Positions 23,334 to 30,984 of a DNA stretch of 46,540 nucleotides are shown one piece after another (position 1 is the stretch's first letter; each line of letters opens with the position of its first letter). A program made the translations under genes and the position numbers. The stretch is from positions 1 through 46,540 of the forward strand of contig JAPOKA010000017.1 in NCBI GenBank assembly GCA_029977865.1, in the 5' to 3' direction. The notes under the pieces are model-generated. The model was given only the letters and a program-made list of their open reading frames with translations, ran no database searches and had not been told where the DNA came from. This DNA comes from a bacterium (GTDB lineage: Bacteria; Planctomycetota; Phycisphaerae; Phycisphaerales; SM1A02).

Positions 23334-24022
23334 GCGAACCCATCGTGGCGCATCGCGGCCGCCGCGAGGTGGCCTTGTGGAAGCCGCCGGGCCTCTCGTG
23401 CGAGCTTCCCGGCGCGGCGCGAGCCCGCTCGTGGATCGCCGCGATCGAAGCTGCCTTCGGTCACGAGGTTCGGCTTTGCCATCGCCTCGACCGAATCGCC
23501 CGCGGGCTGGTGCTGGTGGCACTCGACCGCGAAGCTGCGGCCTGGCATGCCGAGCGGTTCCGCGCGCGGCAGGTGCTCAAGGGCTATCTCGTCCGGGTCC
23601 GCGGCATCGGCCTCGAATCGCTTGTGGGCGAGCATCGGGCCTACCTGCGACGGGTCGGCCGCACCGCCCGGGTGGTGCGAAGCGGCGGCGATCCCGCGTC
23701 GCTTGCGGTTCTTGCGGTCGCCGACGCCGTCGACCGCCCCGGCGAGTCCCACCTGCTGATCCGGCTCGAAAGCGGTCGCTTTCATCAGATCCGAGCGATG
23801 CTCGCCCATCTCGGGCATCCGCTCGCGGGCGATGTCGACTACGGCGGATCGGCCAAGGAAGGCCCGCCCTATCTCGAATCGGCCGTCCTGGGATTCGACC
23901 CTGCCGATGGCGGAAGTCGCATCACCCTCGATGGCGAGCGTTCGTCGCCGCGAGAAGCGATCGCCCCTGCGGTTGCGGCGGCACTTCGGCGGCTCGTCGA
24001 CTCCGATCGGGCGAGTCGCTGA
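23330..24022 (+). CDS. RluA-family RNA pseudouridine synthase
   Basis: A 230-residue enzyme that isomerises uridine to pseudouridine in rRNA or tRNA. The catalytic motif is CHRLDRIARGL with D54 as the nucleophilic aspartate. The domain ends with the RluA-type HQIRAMLAHLGHPLAGDVDYGG. There is no S4 RNA-binding domain, so it resembles TruC, RluA or other short members. The exact target uridine is not deducible. GTG 23330 overlaps the Nudix stop by 4 nt, and the first residues run straight into a weak WKPPGL motif, the normal KP.G of the family. The 3' end overlaps the convergent lipoprotein gene by 101 bp. Confidence 0.92.
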   Translation: MSEPIVAHRGRREVALWKPPGLSCELPGAARARSWIAAIEAAFGHEVRLCHRLDRIARGLVLVALDREAAAWHAERFRARQVLKGYLVRVRGIGLESLVGEHRAYLRRVGRTARVVRSGGDPASLAVLAVADAVDRPGESHLLIRLESGRFHQIRAMLAHLGHPLAGDVDYGGSAKEGPPYLESAVLGFDPADGGSRITLDGERSSPREAIAPAVAAALRRLVDSDRASR

Positions 24023-24671
24023 CGCCATCGCGGCGCGCGACATCGGTTCTTGATTCGCCGCGAGCATCGACCCAGTACGGTCGTCCGAGGGCATCGGTCA
24101 CTCGCTGACTCACCAATTGCCGCAGGCGAATGGCGCGATCAGGAACGAACTCGGCGCGGAAGGTGCCGGTCACCTGAGCCGGGCTGGCGAGATCGACGAA
24201 GCCGGAGGTCGAGGCGATGAGCGAAAGCGTCGAGGCCTCGATGTCGACCGCGAGGGGTCCCTTGCCAAGGGTGCCGCGCGGCCAGCAGAACCCGGCTCCG
24301 CCGTAGACGCCGACCTCACCGTTGCTGAAGACGATCCAGCGCAGCGTGACATTGGTCGCGGTGGGATCGACCGGGGTGTATCCGGGCTTGGGCGCCCAAA
24401 GCACCTGAGCGTGGAGCACGCTGCCGGTGGCGGGGGGGTTCTTGACGAGCGTCTCGAGCGGCACATCGGAGAAGAGCATGCTCGTCTCGGAAGTGCCGAC
24501 GATGTAGACCGACTCGCGGAACTCCAAAGGCATCATGACCGGCTTCGCATCGAGCGAGGCGAGGGTCATGGGACGATCGGTGAAACGGCATCCGCCAAGC
24601 ACTGCGATGCCGCACAGGGCGATCGCGCTGGCAGCGCACCGTTTCGCCCGCGTGGCCAGGAGAAACCGCAT
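23922..24671 (-). CDS. Putative lipoprotein, function unknown
   Basis: A 249-residue exported protein with a basic N-terminus, a hydrophobic core and a lipobox-like VLGGC, so Cys28 would be lipidated after signal peptidase II cleavage. The mature part is mixed beta-like and has motifs such as SVYIVGTSETSMLFSD and VTLRWIVFSNGEVGVYGG. I do not recognise a family. The last 35 or so residues are Arg/Ser/Pro-rich and antisense to the pseudouridine synthase, so they may be read-through after loss of an older stop. ATG 24671 lies 2 nt after the amidohydrolase-like stop, so the two genes form an operon. Confidence 0.7.
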   Translation of the reverse strand: MRFLLATRAKRCAASAIALCGIAVLGGCRFTDRPMTLASLDAKPVMMPLEFRESVYIVGTSETSMLFSDVPLETLVKNPPATGSVLHAQVLWAPKPGYTPVDPTATNVTLRWIVFSNGEVGVYGGAGFCWPRGTLGKGPLAVDIEASTLSLIASTSGFVDLASPAQVTGTFRAEFVPDRAIRLRQLVSQRVTDALGRPYWVDARGESRTDVARRDGVSDSPDRSRRAAEVPPQPQGRSLLAATNARHRG

Positions 24672-24673
24672 GG

Positions 24674-25588
24674 TCAGGAACGACGGACGGCGATTCGCTC
24701 GGTGGAACGGGGAGCCGCCGCCGGAGTGGCCGCCGGGAGCACTTCGAACTCGATCCCGAGGGCGGCGAGGCTGTCGCGTTCGACGATGCCGCGAAGCGCA
24801 CTGCGGGGCACCGAGGGCAACTGGGTGCCGTGCGTGAGCGAGTTCACCGAGTACAGGCTCTCGATCGCCTTGGCGGGTGTCTGCAGCGGGAAGCCCGAGG
24901 CGAAGAGCAGTCGATCCATGACCCCGTAGCCAATCGCCGCCTGCAGGGCCTCGTAGAGGGGCCACGGCCGACCGATCACCCCTGCGAGGTCTGCGTAGAT
25001 GCGATCGTGCTTGGAGAGGAGCATCGCAGTCTCAGCGATCCACGGCTCGCCAAGCCCGCCGATCACGATCGCGAGCTGCGGGAAGTTCCTCGCCACCTCG
25101 TCCCATCCAAGCGGGCGGTCGTACTCGAGGTGACAGGTTGGCGTGATCGGTCCGGGGCGGGAGGCCCAGACCGGCATGCCGAGCGACTCCGCGACCTCGA
25201 AGGCCCGCATTGCTGCGGTGTGGTTGGGATGGAACCCTTGGGTGGATGGACTCACTGCGATTCCGAGCAGTCCACCGTCCCGGGCCCGTCGGACCTGCCC
25301 CTCCGGATCTCCCGCGATCGGATCGACACCCGCGACTCCGACCACGCGACCGGGGTTGCGGCGAACCTGATCGATGATGAACTCATTGGGAATCGCACCG
25401 CCGGTGCGATCGCAGCGGTACCCGAGCAGGCATGCCGCGGAGAGGCAGGACATTTCCGCAACGAGCTTGGCGGGAGAGGCGTCGATCGGAACGGACCGCT
25501 GACCGTCGAGGCGGCGCAAGCGTTCGGCGAGGGCGGGCCCGAGCTGCTCCGGTGAGTTCCACGAGCGGCTCTGAATATCCACAATCAT
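24674..25588 (-). CDS. Amidohydrolase-2-like TIM-barrel protein lacking metal ligands
   Basis: A 304-residue protein aligned by eye to the amidohydrolase-2 family. AVSPSTQGFHPN, RAFEVAESLGMPVWASRPG, DEVARNFPQLAIVIGGLGEPW, DRIYADLAGV and DRLLFASGFP fall in the expected order. The residues that bind zinc are all changed. The N-terminal HxH is QSR (VDIQSRSW). The IHxG and AHxG histidines are ASRPG and IGGLG. The GSDYP aspartate is Gly in ASGFP. A catalytic hydrolase is therefore unlikely; a binding or structural role is more probable. ATG 25588 begins the first beta strand. The longer upstream frame is unlike the family. Upstream of the lipoprotein gene in one operon. Confidence 0.8.
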   Translation of the reverse strand: MIVDIQSRSWNSPEQLGPALAERLRRLDGQRSVPIDASPAKLVAEMSCLSAACLLGYRCDRTGGAIPNEFIIDQVRRNPGRVVGVAGVDPIAGDPEGQVRRARDGGLLGIAVSPSTQGFHPNHTAAMRAFEVAESLGMPVWASRPGPITPTCHLEYDRPLGWDEVARNFPQLAIVIGGLGEPWIAETAMLLSKHDRIYADLAGVIGRPWPLYEALQAAIGYGVMDRLLFASGFPLQTPAKAIESLYSVNSLTHGTQLPSVPRSALRGIVERDSLAALGIEFEVLPAATPAAAPRSTERIAVRRS

Positions 25589-25847
25589 GCAGTCGACTCC
25601 GCGAGCCTCGGGTCGAACCCGGCTCGGGCGGGCAGAAACCAAGCACAACATCATGGACGATCGCCGGTCGCTTGGGAAGCGAAGGCCGCGAGAATCCGAC
25701 TGGGGTATCGGCCGAAATGCCCCGGATGGCTGCAGAAGCGGCGTGCGACCAGTGCAGCCGGGCGGGCCGACCCGACTCGCGGCCTCCCAAGCCCGGTTCC
25801 TTTCTCGATGTTCGAGGCTCCGCAGCCCTCCGGCGGGGGGCCATACG
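25589..25847. other. 259-bp divergent intergenic region
   Basis: Separates the amidohydrolase-like gene (minus) from ubiE (plus). The base composition is a little lower in GC than the neighbours. I find no reliable ORF, no hairpin of note and no clear -35/-10 pair. TACGAT at 25844-25849 overlaps one possible ubiE start and could instead be a -10 box for a start further on. Confidence 0.4.
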
Positions 25848-26681
25848 ATGCGATCGCTCCAAACCCCGACCACTCCTCGCTTGCGAACCGTCTCCGCCGT
25901 GAAAACGTCCGCCGAACCCGATCGAGCCCAGGCCAGCCACGGGTGGGATCCCCGAAGCCTCGCCGGCGACCCTCATGCCGACGTAGAGAAGGCGGCGCGG
26001 GTCCACGCCATGTTCGAAGCGATCGCCCGGCGATACGACCTCAACAATCGCCTGCACTCCTTCGGTCGGGACGTGGCGTGGCGGCGGTTGGCGGTTCGCG
26101 CTGCCGACATCGATGCAGCGTCCACGGTGCTCGATGTCGCCTGCGGCACCGGTGATCTCGCCGCCGAACTGAACGCTGCCGGTGCCCGCGAGGTGGTTGG
26201 GGTCGACTTCAGTCAGGCCATGCTCGATCTCGCGATCGCCAAGTCCGCCCGTCGGCGGGGCGGCGGCACCCTCGAGTACCGCCGAGCCGACGCCATGAGC
26301 CTGCCCTTCGACGACGGCTCCTTCGACGCCGTCACCATCGCCTTCGGTCTGCGAAACATCGCCGATCCCCCGCGGGCCCTGAGGGAGTTTCGCCGCGTGC
26401 TGAAGCCTGGCGGCCGACTGGTGGTGCTTGAGTTCAGCGAGCCGCGCTTCGCGCCGATTCGGTGGGCCAACCGGCTCTACACCGAGCACATCATGCCGGT
26501 CACCGCCACGATCGTCGCGGCCGATCGCTCTGGGGCCTATCGCTACCTCCCGAGATCGGTTCGTACCTTCCCAGATCCCCTCGCGCTCTCGGGCTGGATC
26601 TCAGCGGCGGGGTTCGGCGAGATCAGCCGGCAGTCGCTGACCTTCGGGGTCTGCACCATCCACAGAGCCGTCGCCGGCTGA
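25848..26681 (+). CDS. ubiE: UbiE/MenG-type quinone C-methyltransferase
   Basis: SAM-dependent methyltransferase that methylates demethylmenaquinol (and in ubiquinone makers a benzoquinol), supplying the quinone used by complex I. Family motifs are complete: FEAIARRYDLNNRLHSFG near the N-terminus, the SAM loop VLDVACGTGDLAAEL, GVDFSQAMLDLA, DAMSLPFDDGSFDAVTIAFGLRNI, and LREFRRVLKPGGRLVVLEFSEP. The late YRYLPRSVRTFPDP and GF..I..Q.LTFGVCTIH also fit. The start is uncertain: ATG 25848 gives 277 residues and has a G-run upstream; GTG 25899 would give 260. Either way the N-terminus is longer than usual. Single gene, 51 nt before the sigma-factor gene. Confidence 0.93.
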   Translation: MRSLQTPTTPRLRTVSAVKTSAEPDRAQASHGWDPRSLAGDPHADVEKAARVHAMFEAIARRYDLNNRLHSFGRDVAWRRLAVRAADIDAASTVLDVACGTGDLAAELNAAGAREVVGVDFSQAMLDLAIAKSARRRGGGTLEYRRADAMSLPFDDGSFDAVTIAFGLRNIADPPRALREFRRVLKPGGRLVVLEFSEPRFAPIRWANRLYTEHIMPVTATIVAADRSGAYRYLPRSVRTFPDPLALSGWISAAGFGEISRQSLTFGVCTIHRAVAG

Positions 26682-26720
26682 ATCCCGGATTCTGCCGCAA
26701 CTTCCGGGCAGTCCAAGCCC

Positions 26721-26726
26721 TACACT
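26721..26726 (+). promoter_or_regulatory. Candidate -10 box (TACACT) of the sigma-factor operon
   Basis: TACACT ends 6 nt before the GTG start of the sigma gene, so transcription would begin on the start codon itself. The surrounding CCTACACTCG string is identical to one upstream of the POT transporter. There is no space for a ribosome-binding site, consistent with a leaderless message. Confidence 0.4.
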
Positions 26727-26732
26727 CGTTCC

Positions 26733-27329
26733 GTGACGCACGCGGAGGAACGCCGTCTGATCGCCCGCGCCCGCAAGGGCGATGCCGCCGCCATCGAAGC
26801 GTTGATTCGACGCCACCAGGTCTCCCTGCATGCCTTCCTGCTGCGGCGATGCGGTCGGCCGGAGCTGGCCGAGGACCTGGTGCAGGAGTCGTTCGTGCGG
26901 GTGCTGCGCAACCTCGATCGCTTCGATCCACGGTTCCGGTTCAGCACCTGGCTCTTCACCATCGGCCGACGCCTGCTGGTCAATCACCTGCAGAAGATGC
27001 GGCCTGCCTACGACAGCGATCTCGTCGAGTCGCGGGGGAACCGCCGCAACCAGCCGGCCGATCCGGTGCTCGAGGACGAACGCCGCTCGGCGATCCGCGG
27101 TCTGCTCGACCAGGCGCTCGCGACGCTCAACCCGCGGCAGCGCCGGGTGGTCGAACTCTTCCACGAGCGAGAGCGCTCGATTCCGGTGATCGCGGCGGAA
27201 CTCGGGATTCCCCAGGGAACCGTCAAGAGTCACCTGCATCGGGCCCGGCGACGAATGCAGGAAGCCCTTGCGGCCGATCCGAAGCAAGCGAGACTCGCCC
27301 GCGAAGCGCTGGAGACGCCCGATGCGTGA
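26733..27329 (+). CDS. RNA polymerase sigma factor, ECF type
   Basis: A 198-residue sigma-70 family protein with only regions 2 and 4. Region 2 includes the helix AEDLVQESFVRVLRNLDRFDP and the DNA-melting FSTWLFTIGRRLLVNHL. Region 4 is LNPRQRRVVELFHERE...IPVIAAELGIPQGTVKSHLHRARRRM, a clear helix-turn-helix. The start is GTG 26733, directly after a -10-like box. The ATG of the next gene, a one-helix membrane protein, overlaps its end by 8 nt, which is the usual arrangement of an ECF sigma with its regulator. The signal and the target promoters are not apparent. Confidence 0.95.
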   Translation: MTHAEERRLIARARKGDAAAIEALIRRHQVSLHAFLLRRCGRPELAEDLVQESFVRVLRNLDRFDPRFRFSTWLFTIGRRLLVNHLQKMRPAYDSDLVESRGNRRNQPADPVLEDERRSAIRGLLDQALATLNPRQRRVVELFHERERSIPVIAAELGIPQGTVKSHLHRARRRMQEALAADPKQARLAREALETPDA

Positions 27330-27744
27330 GCGTCGCCCCTCGTTTGCGCGAGATCGGCACCGCGCGGCGCCGCCGCGCGATTCGGCATTGCCGCATCGCC
27401 GCAGCGCGGGACTCTCCGCCGATCTCGTTCCCGAGGTGATGCAGCAACTTGGCTTCCGATGGTGTGGCGGCGCGATGGCGCGGCTGCGGAAGGTCCGTCG
27501 AGCCATCGGCTCCGCGGTGCTCGTTGCGGCGCTCGCGGGTTCGGGGGCCGTGCTCTGGCTGGCAGATCGGCCGGTCGATCCGGGCCCCCATCCGCCGCTT
27601 GCGGAGATTCTCGACGACGTGGGTCGACTGGACGTGGCGGGCTGGTCGGAGTGGCTTGGCGAGGGTTCGGCGACTCCAGAGGCGAGCGTCGAGCCGGACC
27701 GCTTCGATCGATTGGTGGCGGCGGCACCGTGGTCGCCGGTGTGA
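27322..27744 (+). CDS. Single-pass membrane protein, possible anti-sigma factor
   Basis: A 140-residue protein. About 55 basic cytoplasmic-type residues are followed by one membrane helix (about 66-84, AIGSAVLVAALAGSGAVLWLA) and a short Pro/Asp-rich outer part with two Trp. It has no zinc-finger HxxxCxxC of the common anti-sigma family. The call rests on position alone: its ATG overlaps the sigma-factor stop by 8 nt and the secreted protein starts 3 nt after it. It could equally be an unrelated envelope protein. The frame is open upstream, but ATG 27322 fits the overlap. Confidence 0.6.
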   Translation: MRERRPSFARDRHRAAPPRDSALPHRRSAGLSADLVPEVMQQLGFRWCGGAMARLRKVRRAIGSAVLVAALAGSGAVLWLADRPVDPGPHPPLAEILDDVGRLDVAGWSEWLGEGSATPEASVEPDRFDRLVAAAPWSPV

Positions 27745-27747
27745 TCC

Positions 27748-29442
27748 ATGGCTCAGGCTCTCGAGACTCGTTGTTCCCAGGGTTGGTTGCCGAAGCTCGG
27801 ACTCGCTCGGCTCGCTGCGGCGTGCGCGTTGGCGATGGGCGTGAGTGCCGCGGCGGCACCTCCCTTTGGGGCGGCTGAGCTGGCCCCGCCCGATGTCGAC
27901 CTGCTCGTTCAGGTCCGCGGCCTCGACGAGGTCTGGCCTCGGCTCGAGCGCACTGCGATCGGACGACTGCTCGCCGAGAGGATCGCGAAGTCGGAACTGG
28001 GGCGGTCGTGGGAGCGGTTTGCGGAGGCGCATGGCGAGGAGCCGCGGTCGCTCGCGTTCGCACTGCTCGGCAAGGACGCGGTCTGGATGGCGCGGGAGGC
28101 AGGCGATGACGGCGAGCAGTGGGTGCTGCTCAGTCGAGTCGAAGCCGAGACGAAGGGCGATCGACTGGCCGCATGGCGAGCGCGGCCGCTCGGCGGCGGT
28201 CAGTATCTGGTGGCCGCGGAGGGACTGGTGCTCGCCGAAGCGCCGCCATGGTTGCTGGTGGCCAGTGCAGCGCGACGCGGGCTCTTCGACGAGGTTCTCC
28301 AACGGGCGGAGGCGGCGGGTGCAACGCCCGCGCACGCCTCGCTTCAGGACCGCCTCGAACCGCCCGCGCACTTCGTCGACGAGCGTGCCTGCATTTCGGC
28401 GTATCTCGATCGTGCGCCCTGGGTCACGCAGCCGACCTTGGCGACGGTTGCGGTCGGCGAGCGCGGCATCGCCATCGAACTCGATCCGGCCAGGCCTGAG
28501 CAACGGCCGGGTCCACCGGCGGAGCCGCTTTCCTTCGATCGACCGTTCGCGCAACTGGCTGGTTCGCTGCAGCGGGATCACCTTGCAGTGGTCTTCTCCG
28601 CCGGCGGGGTCGACCTTCCCTTGGGCGGCGAGTGGCTCGCAGCCCTGCCCGAAGCGGCGGTGACGCCGGCGCTGGGCTCGGTCGCGGGGCCGCGGCGAAT
28701 CTGGGTGCTCGGCGAGACCTGCGGCGGGCGGCGCGATCCGGACCGATCGCTGAAGACCCCTGCGGTGGCGTTCGCGGTCGAGGTGCACGAAGAAGAAAGG
28801 GCCACAAACCGCCTCGAACACTGGGCCGAGAGCGTTGCAGTTGCGGTCAATCGTCGCTTTGCGGACTCGATCGAGTCTCCGGTCACCGCGAGTCCGACTC
28901 CGTGGGGTGGCCGAGTCGACCTCGAACCGCTGATGCGATCACTCTCCGGTGGCCACCCACTCGCGCGCCGGGCTCGACTGGTCTGGACCGTGGCTGCAGA
29001 CCCCGATCGGCACTGGGCGGTGGTGGCGAGCGAACCGGCGTGGTTGCGGAGCATTGCCGGCACCATCGAAAGCCACGCTGGCGGTCCGGGCGAAGGCTCG
29101 CTGGCGGATCGCCTGATCGAGGCTTCGCAGCAGGCCATGGACGCCGCCACGCGAGATCCGCTCGACCTGCCGGTGCAGCAGGGCTGGGTCCGCGGCGATG
29201 CGGTGGCGGAGCACCTTCGCGGATGGTGTCGAAACGCGGATCGCTTCGCCAGTCCGGAGCGATGCGAGGAGTTCAAGGTTCGATGGAACTCGCTCGCCGA
29301 GTGGGCGGACTCGCTCGGCGAGGTCCAGTGGACGGTGGTCCGTTCACCCTCAGGAACCCTGAGAACGTCGATCCAGTTGCAGAGCCCGAGTTCAGCCGTC
29401 GATCGCGGGGTCAGCGCTCTTGGCGGGTCCGGCTCAGATTGA
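27748..29442 (+). CDS. Large exported protein of the sigma operon, function unknown
   Basis: A 564-residue protein with a long signal peptide (basic start, hydrophobic core about 17-38 ending near AAAAPP). The mature part is alpha/beta-like, with repeated short motifs of the form LLVQVRGLDEVWPRL and WVLLSRVEA..., and no membrane helix. This pattern is reminiscent of planctomycete DUF3352-like periplasmic proteins, but I cannot assign a domain. ATG 27748 follows the membrane-protein stop by 3 nt, so it is the third gene of the sigma operon and a probable product of the response. The end overlaps the convergent HTH-like gene by 32 nt. Confidence 0.7.
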   Translation: MAQALETRCSQGWLPKLGLARLAAACALAMGVSAAAAPPFGAAELAPPDVDLLVQVRGLDEVWPRLERTAIGRLLAERIAKSELGRSWERFAEAHGEEPRSLAFALLGKDAVWMAREAGDDGEQWVLLSRVEAETKGDRLAAWRARPLGGGQYLVAAEGLVLAEAPPWLLVASAARRGLFDEVLQRAEAAGATPAHASLQDRLEPPAHFVDERACISAYLDRAPWVTQPTLATVAVGERGIAIELDPARPEQRPGPPAEPLSFDRPFAQLAGSLQRDHLAVVFSAGGVDLPLGGEWLAALPEAAVTPALGSVAGPRRIWVLGETCGGRRDPDRSLKTPAVAFAVEVHEEERATNRLEHWAESVAVAVNRRFADSIESPVTASPTPWGGRVDLEPLMRSLSGGHPLARRARLVWTVAADPDRHWAVVASEPAWLRSIAGTIESHAGGPGEGSLADRLIEASQQAMDAATRDPLDLPVQQGWVRGDAVAEHLRGWCRNADRFASPERCEEFKVRWNSLAEWADSLGEVQWTVVRSPSGTLRTSIQLQSPSSAVDRGVSALGGSGSD

Positions 29443-29812
29443 GCACCAGTTCGACTCGACCGAGCGGCTCGTCAAGCGATTCGGCGATCTCACGGGGCGA
29501 CTGTCCAGTCTCGGCCATCTCCAAAATCACTTCCCGCAAAGGCCGGCCCCGAGCGGCCTCCTGGGGGGGCGACGGAAGCCGGCGCTCGAGATCGCTCAGC
29601 CGCCGTTCGAGTTCATCGAAGCGAATCAACTCCAACGATCGGAGGGATGCCGAGACCGGTTCGCGAGATCGACCGGGTCGGCGGCGTGGCGGCGGGCCGA
29701 GGGTGAGCGAGGTCCGCAGCGCCCCGCCGACCAGCGCGAGGAATCCCAACGCGAGCGCCACCGCTGCCACCTCCGACCAGTGATTCTCCCACCAGCCCAA
29801 CGCCACGGTCAT
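29411..29812 (-). CDS. Membrane-anchored DUF2802/HTH-like protein
   Basis: A 133-residue protein with one N-terminal helix (about residues 14-33), a basic linker with RRRPGRSREP and a heptad-like coiled-coil stretch (DELERRLSDLERRL). The C-terminal 45 residues look like a helix-turn-helix (LREVILEMAETGQSPREIAESLDEP...VELVLNLSR). This matches the layout of DUF2802-type proteins, which are inner-membrane anchored. ATG 29812 is the only sensible start. It is divergent from tilS and converges on the sigma-operon secreted protein. DNA binding is inferred, not shown. Confidence 0.65.
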   Translation of the reverse strand: MTVALGWWENHWSEVAAVALALGFLALVGGALRTSLTLGPPPRRRPGRSREPVSASLRSLELIRFDELERRLSDLERRLPSPPQEAARGRPLREVILEMAETGQSPREIAESLDEPLGRVELVLNLSRTRQER

Positions 29813-29843
29813 CGATGACTCCCGAGTAAGACCATTCGACAAG

Positions 29844-29849
29844 TAGTAT
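29844..29849 (+). promoter_or_regulatory. Candidate -10 box (TAGTAT) of tilS
   Basis: TAGTAT lies 49 nt before the chosen tilS ATG 29899 and 16 nt before the alternative ATG 29866. The region is unusually AT-rich for this window and is shared with the divergent HTH-like gene, whose own promoter may overlap. Confidence 0.3.
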
Positions 29850-29898
29850 CGACTTTGAGGACCGAATGGAACCCGGATTCGCCACTCGGAGAAACTTG

Positions 29899-30984
29899 AT
29901 GCCTGAGATCCATCAAGACCGACTGCTGCTCGCGGGCCGGCACCCCTTGGCGGCAGTGGTTTCCGCTGCCCTCGCCGAGCGTGCGCGGGCCGACCGCGGC
30001 CTGCTGCTTGCCGTGAGCGGCGGGCCGGATTCTCTGGCCCTTCTGTGGCTGGTTGCCGCAGTCGTCCGTCGCGCCGGCGGAGGCCGAGTGCGGGTCGGGC
30101 ACATCGATCACGGATTGCGGCCGGAGTCCGCCCACGAGGCGGCGAAGGTCGCGCAGTGGTCGGCCGATGCAGGGCTCCACGCCGACATGGTTCGGATTGA
30201 GGGACTGGCCGCGGCTCCCGGCAATCGCCTCGCGGCGGCGCGAGAGGCTCGGTACGAGGCACTCTTTCAATTGGCGGCGGGCCACGGACTCACCGCGGTC
30301 GTGACCGCACACCACCGCGAGGATCAGGCGGAGACGATCGTGATGGGATTGGGCCGGGGAATGGGACTGCACGGTGCCGCAGGCATGCGCCGCGAACGTC
30401 TCACGAACTCTGGGATCGCTCTGCTTCGACCGCTCTTGGGGGTCTCCAGGAACGACTTGGGGGCCTTCTGCCGAGCCCTCGGCCTCGAGCCGATCGACGA
30501 TCCCTCCAACCGCGATGCCCGAAGACTTCGCGGCCGGTTGCGCGACTCGCTGCTGCCGCAGTTCGAGGAAGTGCTTCCCGGGTTCGCGGCGGGTCTCGAG
30601 CGGCTCTCCACCGAGAGCGAGCTGGCGCTGGCTGCCATCGAGCGGTGGCTCGAGGCGTCGCTCGGTCCGGTCACCCGCCGCCGCTGGAGTCGATCGGAGC
30701 TGCGGGAGTTGCCGGTGGAACTCGTGGCGATGGGACTCCGTCGCAGCGTGCGCGAGAACTTCCCGGCGACCGGTGAGGCACCGCGTCGAATCTGGACGGC
30801 GATCGCCGAGGCGGCGCTCGATCATGAGCAGGCACCGCGGCGATGGAGCATCGATGAAGGCGTTCGGATCGAAGTGACCGCCGCCGAAGTGGCGGTGCTG
30901 GCTGCGGAGGAGCCTTCGCTGACGGTCGGAGTTCAGCCGGAGTCGCGCGGCGTCGACCAGGCCGCGAGACAAGCCTCGACCTGA
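29899..30984 (+). CDS. tilS: tRNA(Ile)-lysidine synthetase
   Basis: Attaches lysine to C34 of the CAU-anticodon tRNA-Ile so that it reads AUA; essential in most bacteria. The ATP pyrophosphatase (PP-loop) motif LAVSGGPDSLALL is at residues 38-49. Further family motifs are VGHIDHGLRPES, RLAAAREARYEAL, VVTAHHREDQAETIVMGLGRG, and RPLLGVSRNDLGAFC...PIDDPSNRD. At 361 residues it is between the short (Aquifex-like) and E. coli forms, and a full C-terminal domain seems missing. ATG 29899 was chosen over ATG 29866 because GGAG lies about 8 nt upstream. The 3' end overlaps the convergent thioredoxin-like gene by 52 bp. Confidence 0.93.
   Translation: MPEIHQDRLLLAGRHPLAAVVSAALAERARADRGLLLAVSGGPDSLALLWLVAAVVRRAGGGRVRVGHIDHGLRPESAHEAAKVAQWSADAGLHADMVRIEGLAAAPGNRLAAAREARYEALFQLAAGHGLTAVVTAHHREDQAETIVMGLGRGMGLHGAAGMRRERLTNSGIALLRPLLGVSRNDLGAFCRALGLEPIDDPSNRDARRLRGRLRDSLLPQFEEVLPGFAAGLERLSTESELALAAIERWLEASLGPVTRRRWSRSELRELPVELVAMGLRRSVRENFPATGEAPRRIWTAIAEAALDHEQAPRRWSIDEGVRIEVTAAEVAVLAAEEPSLTVGVQPESRGVDQAARQAST

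Noticed and set aside
23750-24022. Frameshift in the pseudouridine synthase end
   Set aside because: The conserved C-terminal motif HQIRAMLAHLGHPL and a plausible tail are intact, so the overlap with the lipoprotein gene is better explained by an extended lipoprotein tail.
27322-27744. Classical zinc-binding anti-sigma factor
   Set aside because: No HxxxCxxC motif is present; the role is suggested by position only and is stated as such.
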